A DNA stretch of 64,000 nucleotides. Source: Misgurnus anguillicaudatus (Eukaryota; Chordata; Actinopteri; Cypriniformes; Cobitidae). Positions 1 through 11,707 of this stretch are shown here, piece after piece (position 1 is the stretch's first letter; every line of letters starts with the position of its first letter). A model generated the notes under the pieces. That model was not told where the DNA came from, did not search any database, and saw nothing but the letters and a program-made list of their open reading frames with translations. A program made the position numbers and the translations under genes. The DNA lies in NCBI RefSeq assembly GCF_027580225.2, contig NC_073358.2, positions 13,808,001 through 13,872,000 on the forward strand. The letters are read 5' to 3'.

Positions 1-240
1 ATTAAGCTAAAATGTTTTAACATTTGTGTTTTAGCATAATAACAACATGAAACACCTTGAATAAGGGCAACATATTTTATCATGTTGTTTGTTAGCTTGT
101 TTTACAATAATGATAACATGTTTTAGCATGATACAGTTGTTATGTGGTTTTAAAGGTTGTTGCTAGGGTCCTGCTTAGTAGTTTCTAAGGGAACGCTGGC
201 TGGTTGTTATAGTCTTGCTATGTGGTTGCTAAGATGACAA
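1..240. repeat. Diverged flank containing old copies of satellite motifs
   Basis: No gene is visible. The stretch contains scattered monomer-like words (for example TTTTAGCATGAT near 130) and GTTGCTAGGG / GTTGCTAAG motifs near 161-235 that recall, respectively, the minisatellite and the core of the satellite starting at 1869. The match is loose, so this is either an old diverged edge or an unrelated dispersed copy. Confidence 0.4.
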
Positions 241-412
241 TTTATTTGTATAGCACAATTAAAAACAATGGCTGTCGACTGATGTGCCATTGACAATGTA
301 ATCAAATTCATACTGAAAAAAACAAACAAACAATACAAATAACAAAAAAAAACAGAAATGAACATAAAATCACACAATCACATGATTAATATGCATGACA
401 CAATGTCAATCA
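241..412. other. AT-rich sequence without recognisable gene
   Basis: AT-rich, with A-rich runs near 317-356. The words TTTATTTGTATAGCAC near 241 resemble a dispersed teleost repeat that I know from memory. If related, this would be the 3' non-coding end of the minus-strand retrotransposon fragment that follows. No open frame of note. Confidence 0.35.
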
Positions 413-690
413 AAAGCTTTTGAAAGGTGGAGGTGGAGCTTGTCTTATGCTAATTGGAAAGGCATTCCAAAGCCTGGGAGCTGCAATGTAAGAAGCTTAA
501 TCTCCCCTTTACTTAAGCCTCGATTTAGGAGTACACAATAAAGCCTGATTTGATGAACGAAGAGATCTTGAAGGTTGATATCCAGTCAGTAGTTCAGAGA
601 GATAGGTTTGTGCTAAGCTATTTAAAGGTTTGTAGACAAGTAACAATATTTTAAAATTTACTCTAAAATGCACCAAAATACCAGGGGCCC
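413..690 (-). pseudogene. Decayed non-LTR retrotransposon ORF2 C-terminus (LINE remnant)
   Basis: Reading the minus strand from about 690 to 413 gives one frame with the C-terminal signature of fish LINE reverse-transcriptase proteins. In order it shows FKILLLVYKPLN, YLSELLTGYQPSRSLRSS, TPKSRLK, then a stop where a T is expected, RGD, a second stop, and AAPRLWNAFPISIRQAP. The pattern SRLK-x-RGD-x-A...AAP-x-LWN-x-P is typical of this C-terminus (family knowledge). Two in-frame stops and the missing upstream polymerase domain show a dead 5'-truncated insertion. Clade (L2-like or Rex-like) cannot be assigned by eye. Confidence 0.8.
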
Positions 691-885
691 ATTTTAATAA
701 AGTGGTTCAACCTGCTCTGAGTTAAAACTTGAACTCCAAGTTGATTTACCCTGAGATTGGAAACTCTACGTTTTCGGTTTCATAACAGCTGAAAAGAGTT
801 AGTTTAAGCAACTCTGAGTCTATGAAAATTCATTATCAAAGGAGCTCATATATTATGATTCACTATGGCAACCGCTTGTGAAAAG
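681..885. mobile_element. Possible DNA-transposon terminal region
   Basis: From GGGGCCCATTTTAATAAAG onward the sequence has repeated CTCTGAGT / GAGTTA words in both orientations and a later CACTATGGCAACCG. This pattern resembles, from memory, the ends of small PIF/Harbinger-like elements in cyprinid genomes. The opposite end is not visible, and the next element (892-1536) may interrupt it. No transposase is encoded. Confidence 0.35.
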
Positions 886-891
886 ATGTCT

Positions 892-1536
892 GGTGTCATG
901 AGCAATTTAGTCCCCCCTTACAATTTTGCTCCCCAAGCCCCCCCCCCACTGGTATCTAACACTATTGCCTGATATCATATAGCATTCTAGCAAACGAATT
1001 ACTTTGTACAAAATAAAGGCATACAAAATACTTCTTAAATAAAAACTACAAAAATAATATAATAAACTAATATTCATGTTGCAGACATGTCAGTAGTTAA
1101 GTGTCATCATCTGCCTTAAAATAATCAATATTCAACATTTCTAACATACATATGTTTTCATAGTAAAAGTTTAGTAATCATGGCTTATAAATTATAATTT
1201 TAATTGTGATTCAACTATGTAGTAACCATGTTCTGTATAAGTAATTTATTAACTTTATACAGTGCAAAAGTGGAAAGGGTATAGTATATAATATTTAAAC
1301 AATAAAATGACACAAGCAATTTGTAGATCTCACCACCTATAGCCTCATTTATATACTACATGAAACATATAATTTACATAAATTCTAATTTTAACAACGT
1401 TCTAACGACATAAAACATAACACAATTTTGAAGGAATTGTAATAAGGCGCTAAAAAACTACCCATGAGGAGTCTTTTCAGCCAAAGGAATCAAAGGGGCC
1501 AGAATTGCAAGGGGGGACAGAAATGCTCATGACACC
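892..1536. mobile_element. MITE-like element with ~42-bp terminal inverted repeats
   Basis: The left end (892-934) begins GGTGTCATGAGCA and has a run of Cs, then CAATTTTGCTCCCC. The right end (about 1494-1536) is its imperfect reverse complement, ending GCTCATGACACC. Between them lies about 560 bp of very AT-rich DNA with no open frame, plus a 10-C run near 938-947. Size, inverted ends and lack of coding capacity fit a non-autonomous DNA transposon. I could not define a target-site duplication or superfamily. Confidence 0.7.
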
Positions 1537-1868
1537 GGATACTTTTCAATAGTAAAACTGGAAGTGCTACTGTAGTATGCAGCAACAACACATGTAAATT
1601 TAAATATCATATATATATATATATAATTATATTTTAAAGAAAACCGTTATTGTGAATAATTGTTGCTTGAGTCAATATATGTTTAAGTTTTTATCCTTGT
1701 AAAATATTAGAGGTAAATAAATTGAAGACTCCACTAAACCATATATTGAAGATGCAATCCCATGGACAAAAAGAACATGACTGCAGCTACATATGTAATT
1801 AGGCATAAAACTTGGGCATAAAGGACTACCTGACTTTACAAAAGTTTGACACTAATGAAACCAAAGAT
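1537..1868. other. AT-rich unique flank with AT microsatellite
   Basis: No gene seen. A short (AT)n tract lies near 1607-1624. The segment ends where TTAGCATGATTTATCATGAAG words begin, which marks the left edge of the macrosatellite. Confidence 0.6.
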
Positions 1869-3981
1869 GTTAGCATGATTTATCATGAAGCTAGCATGAT
1901 TTAGCATGACGTTAGCATGATACTATCATAATCTAGCATAAAGTTAGCATGAAGCTAGTATGTTTTAACATGAAGTTATCATGATAGCATGAAGCTAGCA
2001 TGATTTAGTATGAAGCTAACATAAAGCTAACATGATTTAGCATGAAGCTAACATGATTTAACATGAGTTAGCATGAACCTAACATGAGGTTAACATGATG
2101 TTCGCATGATTTATCATGAAGCTAGTATGATTTAACATGAAGGTAACATGAAGCTAACATGATTTAACATGAGTTAGCATGATTTATCATGAAAGTAACA
2201 TTATGCTAACATGATGTTAACATGATATACAATGAAGTTAACATGATTAATCATGAAGTTAGCATGATTTAACCTAAAGTTAGCATGAAGCTAAGATGAT
2301 TTAGCATGAACTTAGCATGATGCTAACATGATAAGTATGAAGTTAACATGAAGTTAGCATGGAGTTAGCATGATTAGCATAAAGCTAGCATGATGCTAAC
2401 ATGATAAGAATGAAGTTAACATGACGTTAGCATGACTAACATTAAGTAAGCATGATGTTAGCATGATTAGCATAAAGTTAGTATGATTTCAACATGATTA
2501 GAATGAAGTTAACATGATTCTAACATGATTAACATGAAGCTAACATGATGTTAGCATGATTAGCATAACGCTAGCATGATTAACATGAAGTTAACATGAT
2601 TTTAGCATGATTAGCATGACGTTAAGATGAAGCTAACATGATTAGCATGAAGTTAGCATGATGCTAGCATGAAGTTAGCATGATGATAGCATGACTAGCA
2701 TGAAATTGGCATGATGCTAACATGAATTAGCATGACGTTAGCATGATGCTAACATGACATAACATGAAGCTAACATGATGCTAACATGAATTAACATGAA
2801 GTTAGTATGATGTTAACATGAATTAGCATGAAGCTAACATGAATTAGCATGAAGCTAGCATGATGTTAGCATGATTAACATGAAGCTAGCATGATAAGCA
2901 TGAAGCTAGCATGATGATAGCATGATTAGCATGAAGCTAGCATGATGCTAGCATGATTAGCATGAAGCTAGCATGATGCTTGCATGATTAGCATGAAGCT
3001 AGCATGATTAGCATGAAGCTAGCATGATGCTAGCATGATTAACATGAAGCTAACATGAAGCTAGCATGATTAGCATGAAGTTGGCATGAAGCTAGCATGA
3101 TTAGCATGAAGCTAGCATGATGCTAGCATGATTAGCATGAAGCTAGCATGATTAGCATGAAGCTAGCATGATGCTAGCATGATTAGCATGAAGCTAGCAT
3201 GATGTTAGCATGATTAGCATGAAGTTAGCATGAAGTTAGCATGAAGTTAGCATGATTAGCATGAAGATAGCATGAAGCTAGCATGATTAGCATGAAGCTA
3301 GCATGATGTTAGCATGAAGCTAGCATGATGCTAGCATGATTAGCATGAAGCTAGCATGATGCTAGCATGATTAGCATAAGCTAGCATGATGCTAGCATGA
3401 TTAGCATGAAGCTAGCATGATGGTAACATGATTAGCATGAAGCTAGCATGATTCTAGCATGATTAGCATGAAGCTAGCATGATGTTAGCATGAAGCTAGC
3501 ATGATGCTAGCATGATTAGCATGAAGCTAACATGATGCTAGCATGATTAGCATGAAGCTAGCATGATTCTAGCATGATTACCATGAAGCTATCATGATTC
3601 TAGCATGATTAGCATGAAGCTAGCATGATGGTAGCATGATTAGCATGAAGCTAGCATGAGGCTAGCATGATTAGCATGAAGTAAGCATGAGGTTAGCATG
3701 ATTAGCATGAAGTAAGCATGAGGTTAGCATGATTAGCATGAAGCTAGCATGATTTAACGTGAAGCTAGCATGATTAGCATGATGCTAGCATGATTAGCAT
3801 GATGCTAGCATGATTAGCATGAAGCTAGCACTATTTAATGTGAAGCTAACAAGATTTAACATGAAGCTAGCATGATTTAGCATGAAGTTAGCAAGCTATA
3901 TTATGAAATTAGCATAAAGCTAGCATGAAACTAGCATGAAGCTAGTATGACTTAGCATGAAGCTAGCATGAAGCTAACACA
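1869..3981. repeat. Minisatellite array 1 (left edge of macrosatellite)
   Basis: Tandem 9-11 bp monomers of the form GCTAGCATGAT / TAGCATGAA. From 1869 to about 2880 the monomers are heavily substituted (AACATGA, ATCATGA, GTATGA variants) and irregular. From about 2880 they become regular 31-bp trimers (two 11-mers plus a 9-mer). After 3800 the conserved degenerate edge found before every core appears (CACTATTTAATGTGAAGC and following). Stops in all frames exclude coding. Confidence 0.95.
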
Positions 3982-4764
3982 GCCAAAAGACCCAACCCCC
4001 ATGTCTCTATGATGTTCAGATCCAGAGATATAATGCTTTGTTTATTATGTTGCTAGGGTGTTCATATTTGGTTGCTAGGGGCGTGGCTTAATGCCTCAAT
4101 AAGAATCCTATTAAGACTGATTGGATGCCTGAGTAAAATGAGCCCACCCCTATGTCTCTATGACACTCTGGTGTAAAGATATCCATCTGGGCTTTTTATA
4201 ATGGTAGTCTATGGGAGATGTTGCTAGGGTACCCAAAATTGTTGCTAGGGGCGTGGCTTAATAGCTCTGGGGCGATCCTAAGAGACTAATTGGATGACTG
4301 AGTAAAATGAACCCACCCCCATGTCTCTACGACACTCTAAAGTAAAGATATTCCATCTGGGACGCTTTTATTCCCTTATATGGGCATGTTTCCTGCCCCA
4401 TTATAAGTCAATGGGAAATTTTGGGGGCCTCTTACACCCCAGGGGTATAGCTTACACCCCATTTTGATGTATGTTCTTACAGAGCCTGTCAGCCTCCTTA
4501 AATGTGGTAAGCCACAAGTTTCTACAAGTTTCTCACTCGTAGCTATGACCCGTCAAAGTTTGTCTCCATGTTAAGTAAATGGGAGTTTTGGGGTGTTTGA
4601 GCCCCCCGTTTAGGAATTCGGAAGGTCCCATCAGTTAGAAAAGATATAGCACACTAAGTCAGACCAGTCTTAAGGTCCGTGGAAAATTTGGTGCATGTAG
4701 CTTGAAAGCTCTAGGACGAGTTAGTGTCGATAATTTTGGGGTGCTAAGAAGAATAATAATAAGA
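3982..4764. repeat. Core 1 (group V)
   Basis: First ~780-bp core. It contains three related ~190-bp sub-blocks, each opening CCCA(A)CCCC-ATGTCTCT; the first two contain paired GTTGCTAGGG motifs. A third part carries CTTACACCCC twice and a conserved 3' segment ending GGACGAGTTAGTGTC. It shares ATGAACCCACC and CCCATTTTGATGTATG with core 17. It ends in AAGAAGAATAAT, the microsatellite before the linker. Confidence 0.9.
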
Positions 4765-4871
4765 ACTAGATATTAAAGTTTGAAGACAAACTTTATGTTG
4801 GCTTGAAAAAGCGTAGCCTGAACGTTTAAAACGGTTTGACAGAAGTTTAGTATCTGGCTGTTAGTTTAAGT
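4765..4871. repeat. Linker A, shortened
   Basis: Begins ACTAGATATT, then inverted repeat AAAGTTTG-AAGA-CAAACTTT, the half-palindrome TATGTTGGCTT, GAACGTTTAAAACGG and GGCTGTTAG. Compared with other A linkers it lacks about 10 bp before TATCTGGCTG near 4850. Confidence 0.85.
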
Positions 4872-6369
4872 ATGAAGGTAGCATGATTTAGCATGATGTT
4901 AACATGAAAAGCATGAAGCTAACATGATTAGCATGATGCTAGCATGATTAACATGATTAGCATGAAGCTAACATGACGTTAACATGATTAGCATGAAGCT
5001 AGCATGATGCTAGCATGATTAGCATGAAGCTGTCATGAAGCTAGCATGATTAGCATGAAGCTAGCATGAAGCTAGCATGATTAGCATGAAGCTAGCATGA
5101 AGCTAGCATGATTAGCATGAAGTTAGCATGAAGCTAACATGATTAGCATGAAGCTAGCATGATGTTAGCATGATTAGCATGAAGCTAGCATGAAGTTAGC
5201 ATGATTAGCATGAAGCTAGCATGATGCTAGCATGATTAGCATGAAGCTAGCATGAAGCTAGCATGATTAGCGTGAAGCTAGCATGATTAGCATGAAGTTA
5301 GCATGAAGCTACCATGATTAGCATGAAGCTAGCATGAAGCTAAGATGATTAGCATGAAGCTAGCATGTTTAGCATGAAGCTAGCATGATGCTAGCATGAT
5401 TAGCATGAAGCTAGCATGAAGCTAGCATGATTAGCATGAAGTTAGCATGATGCAAGTATGATTAGCATGAAGCTAGCATGAAGCTAACATGAAGCTAACA
5501 TGATTAGCATGAAGCTAGCATGATTAGCATGAAGCTAGCATTAAGCTAACATGATTAGCATGAAGCTAGCATGATTAGCATGAAGCTAGCATGAAGCTAA
5601 CATGATTAGCATGAAGCTAGCATGATTAGCATGAAGCTAGCATGAAGCTAGCATGATTAGCATGAAGCTAGCATGATGCTAGCATGATTAGCATGAAGCT
5701 AGCATGATGCTAACATGATTAGCATGAAGCTAGCATGATGCTAACATGATTAGCATGAAGCTAGCATGATGTTAGCATGATTAGCATGAAGCTAGCATGA
5801 TTAGCATGAAGCTAGCATGAAGCTAACATGATTAGCATGAAGCTAGCATGATGCTAGCATGATTAGCATGAAGCTAGCATGATGTTAGCATGATAAGCAT
5901 GAAGCTAGCATGATGTTAGCATGATTAGCATGAAGCTAGCATGATGCTAGCATGATTAGCATGAAGCTAGCATGATTCTAGCATGATTAGCAAGAAGCTA
6001 GCATGATACTATCATGATTAGCACGAAGCTAGCATGTTGTTAGCATGATTAGCATGAAGCTAGCATGGTGTTAGCATGATTAGCATGAAGCTAGCATGAG
6101 GCTAGCATAGTTAACATGAAGTAAGCATAAGGTTAGCATGATTAGCATGAAGCTAACATGATTTAACGTGAAGTTAGCATGATTAGCATGATGCTAGCAT
6201 GATTAGCATGAAGCTAGCACTATTTAACGTGAAGCTAACAAGATTTAACATGAAGTTAGCATGATTTAGCATGAAGTTAGCAAGATTTATTATGAAATTA
6301 GCATAAAGCTAGCATGAAACTTGCATGAAGCTAATATGACTTAGCATGGAGCTAGCATGACGCTAACAT
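4872..6369. repeat. Minisatellite array 2
   Basis: GCTAGCATGA-type array, mixing 20-bp dimers (GCTAGCATGA plus TTAGCATGAA) and 31-bp trimers. It ends with the conserved edge (CACTATTTAACGTG near 6208, TTTATTATGAAATTAGC near 6286). Confidence 0.95.
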
Positions 6370-7148
6370 GACCCAAAGACCCAACCCCCATGTCTCTATG
6401 ATGTTCAGATCCAGAGATATAAGGCTTTGTTTATTATGTTGCTAGGGTGCTCATATTTGGTTGCTAGGGGCGTGGCTTAATACCTCAATAAGAATCCCAT
6501 TGAGACTGATTGGATGCCTGAGTAAAATGAGCCCACCCCTATGTCTCTATGACACGCTGGTGCAAAGATATGCATCTGTGCTTTTTATAATGGTAGTCTA
6601 TGGGAGATGTTGCTAGGGTACCCAAAATTGTTGCTAGGGGCGTGGCTTAATAGCTCTGTGGTGATCCTAAGAGACTGATTGGTTGTCTGAGTAAAATGAG
6701 CCCACCCCCATGTCTCTACGACACTCTAAAGTGAAGAAATTCCATCTGGGACGTTTTTATTCCCTTTTATGTGCATGTTTCCTGCCCCATTATAAGTCAA
6801 TGGGAAATTTTGGGGGCCTCTTACACCCCAGGGGTACAGCTTACACCCCATTGTGAGGTATGTTCTTACACAGCCTGTCAGCCTCCTTAAATGTGGTAAG
6901 CCACAAGTTTCTACAAGTTTCTCACTCACAGCTATGACCCGTCAAAGTTTGTCTCAATGTTAAGTCAATGGAAATTTTGGGGTGTTCGAGCCCCCCGTTT
7001 AGGAATTCGGAAGGTCCCATCAGTCTGAAAAGATATAGCACACTAAGTCAGACCAGTCTGAAGGTCTGTGGAAAATTTGGTGCATGTAGCTTGAAAGCCC
7101 TAGGACGAGTTAGTGTCAGAAATTTGGGGTAGAATAATAATAATAATA
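6370..7148. repeat. Core 2 (group II)
   Basis: Canonical core; group II marker is the 3' end AATTTGGGGTAGAATAAT. A 67-codon minus-strand frame (6726-6929) recurs nearly unchanged in core 5 only because the DNA is duplicated; it has no start context, homology or codon signature that suggests a protein. Confidence 0.9.
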
Positions 7149-7269
7149 ACTAGATATTAAAGTTTGAAGACAAACTTTATGTTGGCTTGAAAAAGCGTAG
7201 CTTGAACGTTTAAAACGGTTTGACAGAAGTTTAGTTTAGTAGGCTATCTGGCTGTTAGAATGTTTAAGT
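7149..7269. repeat. Linker A
   Basis: Full A linker: ACTAGATATT, inverted repeat AAAGTTTG-AAGA-CAAACTTT, TATGTTGGCTTG, GTTTAAAACGG, TAGTAGGCTATCTGGC, TTTAAGTATGAAGG. It directly abuts the array. Confidence 0.9.
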
Positions 7270-8504
7270 ATGAAGGTAGCATGATTAGCATGAAGTTAGC
7301 CTGATGTTAGCATGATTAGCATGAAGCTAGCATGATGCTAGCATGATTAGCATGAAGCTAGCATGATGCTAGCATGATTAGCATGAAGCAAGCATGATGC
7401 TAGCATGAATAGCGTGAAGCTAGCATGATGATACCAGGATTAGCTTGAAGCTAGCATGATGTTAGCATGATTAGCATGAAGCTAGCATGATGCTAGCATG
7501 ATTAGCATGAAGCTAGCATGATATTAGCATGATTAGCATGAAGCTAGCATGATGCTAACATGATTAGCATGAAGATAGCATGATGCTAGCATGATTAGCA
7601 TGAAGATAGCATGATGCTAGCATGATTAGCATGAAGCTAGCATGATGCTAGCATGATTAGCATGAAGATAGCATGATGTTAGCATGATTAGCATGAAGCT
7701 AGCATGATGCTAGCATGATTAGCATGAAGCTAGCATGATGCTAGCATGATTAGCATGAAGCTAGCATGATGCTAGCATGATTAGCATGAAGCTAGCATGA
7801 TGCTAGCATGATTAGCATGAAGCTAGCATGATCTTAGCATGATTAGCATGAAGCTAGCATGATGCTAGCATGATTAGCATGAAGCTAGCATGATGCTAGC
7901 ATGATTAGCATGAAGCTAGCATGATGCTAGCATGATTAGCATGAAGCTAGCATGATGCTAGCATGATTAGCATGAAGCTAGCATGATGCTAGAATGATTA
8001 ACATGATGTTAGCATGATTAGCATGAAGCTAGCATGATGTTAGCATGATTAGCATGAAGCTAGCATGATGTTAATATGATTAGCATGAAGCTAGCATGAT
8101 GTTAGCATGAAACTAGCTTGATTCTAGCATGATTAGCATGAAGCTAGCATGATTAGCATGAAGCTAGCATGATTCTAGCATGATTAGCATGAAGCTAGCA
8201 TGATGCTAGCATGATTAGCATGAAGCTAGCATGAGGCTACCATGATTAACATGCAGTAAGCATAAGGTTAGCATGATTAGCATGAAGCTAGCATGATTTA
8301 ACGTAAAGCTAGCATGATTAGCATGATGCTAACATGATTAGCATGACGCTAGCACTATTTAGCGTGCAGCTAACAAGATTTAACATGAAGTTAGCATGAT
8401 TTAGCATGAAGTTAGCAAGATTTATTATGAAATTAGCATAAAGCTAGCATTAAACTAGCATGAAGCTAGTATGACTTAGCATGGAGCTAGCATGAAGCTA
8501 ACAT
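7270..8504. repeat. Minisatellite array 3 (31-bp HOR)
   Basis: Highly regular 31-bp trimers. Ordered variant monomers (GTTAGCCTGATG at the start, GATATTAGC, GAAGATAGC, GATCTTAGC, CTAGAATGATTAAC, TTAATATG, ACTAGCTTG, GGCTACCATG, GCAGTAAGC) form a barcode also found in arrays 4, 6, 7, 15, 17 and 18. Confidence 0.95.
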
Positions 8505-9286
8505 GACCCAAAGACCCAACCCCCATGCCTCTATGATGTTCAGACCAAGAGATATAAGGCTTTGTTTATTATGTTGCTAGGGTGCTCAAATTTGGTTGCT
8601 AGGGGCGTGGCTTAATGCCTCAATAAGAATCCTATTAAGACTGATTGGATGCCTGAGTAAAATGAGCCCACCCCTATGTCTCTATGACACTCTGGTGTAA
8701 AGATATCCATCTGGGCTTTTTATAATGGTAGTCTATGGGAGATGTTGCTAGGGTACCCAAAATTGTTGCTAGGGGCGTGGCTAAATAGCTTTGGGGCGAT
8801 CCTAAGAGACTGATTGGATGACTGAGTAAAATGAGCCCACCCCCATGTCTCTACGACACTCTAAAGTAAAGATATTCCATCTGGGACGCGTTTATTCCCT
8901 TATATGGGCATGCTTCCTGCCCCATTATAAGTCAATGGGAAATTTTGGGGGCCTCTTACACCCCAGGGGTACAGCTTACACCCCATTGTGATGTATGTTC
9001 TTACAGAGCCTGTCAGCCACCTTAAATGTGGTAAGCCACAAGTTTCTACAAGTTTCTTACTCACAGCTATGACCCGTCAAAGTTTGTCTCAATGTTAAGT
9101 CAATGGAAATTTTGGGGTGTTCGAGACCCCCGTTTAGGAATTCGGAAGGTCCCATCAGTTAGAAAAGATATAGCACACTAAGTCAGACCAGTCTGAAGGT
9201 CTGTGGAAAATTTGGTGCATGTAGCTTGAAAGCCCTAGGACGAGTTAGTGTCAGAAATTTTGGGGGGATAAGAAAGAATAATAATA
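8505..9286. repeat. Core 3 (group I)
   Basis: Canonical core. Group I markers are ATGCCTCTATGATG, ACGCGTTTATTCCC, CAGCCACCTTAAATG, TTCGAGACCCCC and the 3' end TTGGGGGGATAAGAAAG. Confidence 0.9.
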
Positions 9287-9407
9287 ACTAGATATTAAAG
9301 TTTGAAGACAAACTTTATGTTGGCTTGAAAAAGCGTAGCTTGAACGTTTAAAACGGTTTGACAGAAGTTTAGTTTAGTAGGCTATCTGGCTGTTAGAATG
9401 TTTAAGT
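9287..9407. repeat. Linker A
   Basis: Full-length A linker, same element order as at 7149, without hairpin modules. Confidence 0.9.
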
Positions 9408-10941
9408 ATGAAGGTAGCATGATTAGCATGAAGTTAGCCTGATGTTAGCATGATTAGCATGAAGCTAGCATGATGCTAGCATGATTAGCATGAAGCTAGC
9501 ATGATGCTAGCATGATTAGCATGAAGCTAGCATGATGCTAGCATGATTAGCATGAAGCTAGCATGATGTTAGCATGATTAGCATGAAGCTAGCATGATGC
9601 TAGCATGATTAGCATGAAGCTAGCATGATATTAGCATGATTAGCATGAAGCTAGCATGATGCTAACATGATTAGCATGAAGCTAGCATGATGCTAGCATG
9701 ATTAGCATGAAGATAGCATGATGCTAGCATGATTAGCATGAAGCTAGCATGATGCTAGCATGATTAGCATGAAGATAGCATGATGTTAGCATGATTAGCA
9801 TGAAGCTAGCATGATGCTAGCATGATTAGTATGAAGCTAGCATGATGCTAGCATGATTAGCATGAAGCTAGCATGATGCTAGCATGATTAGCATGAAGCT
9901 AGCATGATGCTAGCATGATTAGCATGAAGCTAGCATGATGCTAGCATGATTAGCATGAAGCTAGCATGATGTTAGCATGATTAGCATGAAGCTAGCATGA
10001 TGCTAGCATGATTAGCATGAAGCTAGCATGATGCTAGCATGATTAGCATGATGCTAGCATGATTAGCATGAAGCTAGCATGATGCTAGCATGATTAGCAT
10101 GAAGCTAGCATGATGTTAGCATGAAACTAGCATGATTCTAGCATGATTAGCATGAAGCTAGCATGATTAGCATGAAGCTAGCATGATTCTAGCATGATTA
10201 GCATGAAGCTAGCATGATGCTAGCATGATTAGCATGAAGCTAGCATGATTAGCATGAAGCTAGTATGATGCTAGCATGATTAGCATGAAGCTAGCATGAT
10301 GCTAGCATGATTAGCATGAAGCTAGCATGATGCTAGCATGATTAGCATGAAGCTAGCATGATGCTAGCATGATTAGCATGAAGCTAGCATGATGCTAGCA
10401 TGATTAGCATGAAGCTAGCATGATGCTAGAATGATTAACATGATGTTAGCATGATTAGCATGAAGCTAGCATGATGTTAGCATGATTAGCATGAAGCTAG
10501 CATGATGTTAATATGATTAGCATGAAGCTAGCATGATGTTAGCATGAAACTAGCTTGATTCTAGCATGATTAGCATGAAGCTAGCATGATTAGCATGAAG
10601 CTAGCATGATTCTAGCATGATTAGCATGAAGCTAGCATGATGCTAGCATGATTAGCATGAAGCTAGCATGAGGCTACCATGATTAACATGCAGTAAGCAT
10701 AAGGTTAGCATGATTAGCATGAAGCTAGCATGATTTAACGTAAAGCTAGCATGATTAGCATGATGCTAACATGATTAGCATGACGCTAGCACTATTTAGC
10801 GTGCAGCTAACAAGATTTAACATGAAGTTAGCATGATTTAGCATGAAGTTAGCAAGATTTATTATGAAATTAGCATAAAGCTAGCATTAAACTAGCATGA
10901 AGCTAGTATGACTTAGCATGGAGCTAGCATGAAGCTAACAT
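9408..10941. repeat. Minisatellite array 4 (31-bp HOR)
   Basis: Same variant-monomer barcode as array 3 with an added internal block: the ACTAGCATGATTC variant appears near 10126 and the related ACTAGCTTGATTC near 10550, consistent with internal block duplication. Conserved 3' edge (CACTATTTAGCGTGCAG near 10790). Confidence 0.95.
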
Positions 10942-11707
10942 GACCCAAAGACCCAACCCCCATGCCTCTATGATGTTCAGACCAAGAGATATAAGGCTTT
11001 GTTTATTATGTTGCTAGGGTGCTCAAATTTGGTTGCTAGGGGCGTGGCTTAATGCCTCAATAAGAATCCTATTAAGACTGATTGGATGCCTGAGTAAAAT
11101 GAGCCCACCCCTATGTCTCTATGACACTCTGGTGTAAAGATATCCATCTGGGCTTTTTATAATGGTAGTCTATGGGAGATGTTGCTAGGGTACCCAAAAT
11201 TGTTGCTAGGGGCGTGGCTAAATAGCTTTGGGGCGATCCTAAGAGACTGATTGGATGACTGAGTAAAATGAGCCCACCCCCATGTCTCTACGACACTCTA
11301 AAGTAAAGATATTCCATCTGGGACGCGTTTATTCCCTTATATGGGCATGCTTCCTGCCCCATTATAAGTCAATGGGAAATTTTGGGGGCCTCTTACACCC
11401 CAGGGGTACAGCTTACACCCCATTGTGATGTATGTTCTTACAGAGCCTGTCAGCCACCTTAAATGTGGTAAGCCACAAGTTTCTACAAGTTTCTTACTCA
11501 AAGTTTGTCTCAATGTTAAGTCAATGGAAATTTTGGGGTGTTCGAGACCCCCGTTTAGGAATTCGGAAGGTCCCATCAGTTAGAAAAGATATAGCACACT
11601 AAGTCAGACCAGTCTGAAGGTCTGTGGAAAATTTGGTGCATGTAGCTTGAAAGCCCTAGGACGAGTTAGTGTCAGAAATTTTGGGGGGATAAGAAAGAAT
11701 AATAATA
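10942..11707. repeat. Core 4 (group I, 16-bp deletion)
   Basis: Group I core lacking 16 bp at about 11500: the segment between two TCA direct repeats (CAGCTATGACCCGTCA in core 3) is gone. The same deletion is in core 6. It keeps open a spurious 79-codon minus-strand frame. Confidence 0.9.

Noticed and set aside
938..947. Poly-C run as a sequencing artefact or G-quadruplex
   Set aside because: A single 10-C run does not make four G-tracts on the other strand with clear loops; left as part of the MITE-like element.
2880..3980. CRISPR array
   Set aside because: No constant repeat with unique spacers; units are 9-11 bp and contiguous, and the context is eukaryotic.
3982..4764. Promoter or Pol III gene inside the core
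   Set aside because: TATAAAA-like and TATAAG words occur, but no convincing A/B box pair, tRNA-like fold or initiator was found.
6726..6929. 67-, 79- and 85-codon minus-strand frames repeated in many cores (also 11337, 13382, 16016, 27835, 33741)
   Set aside because: They are identical or similar because the DNA is a tandem repeat. They open or close through single changes and small deletions, and have no domain, no start context and no codon pattern.
7270..8504. Telomeric or known centromeric satellite
   Set aside because: No TTAGGG runs; monomer does not match any centromeric satellite I can name, and chromosomal position cannot be judged from sequence.
9408..10941. Rbfox RNA-binding (GCATG) sponge if transcribed
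   Set aside because: GCATG is very dense, but the preferred TGCATG is rare (A precedes it almost everywhere), and there is no evidence of transcription.
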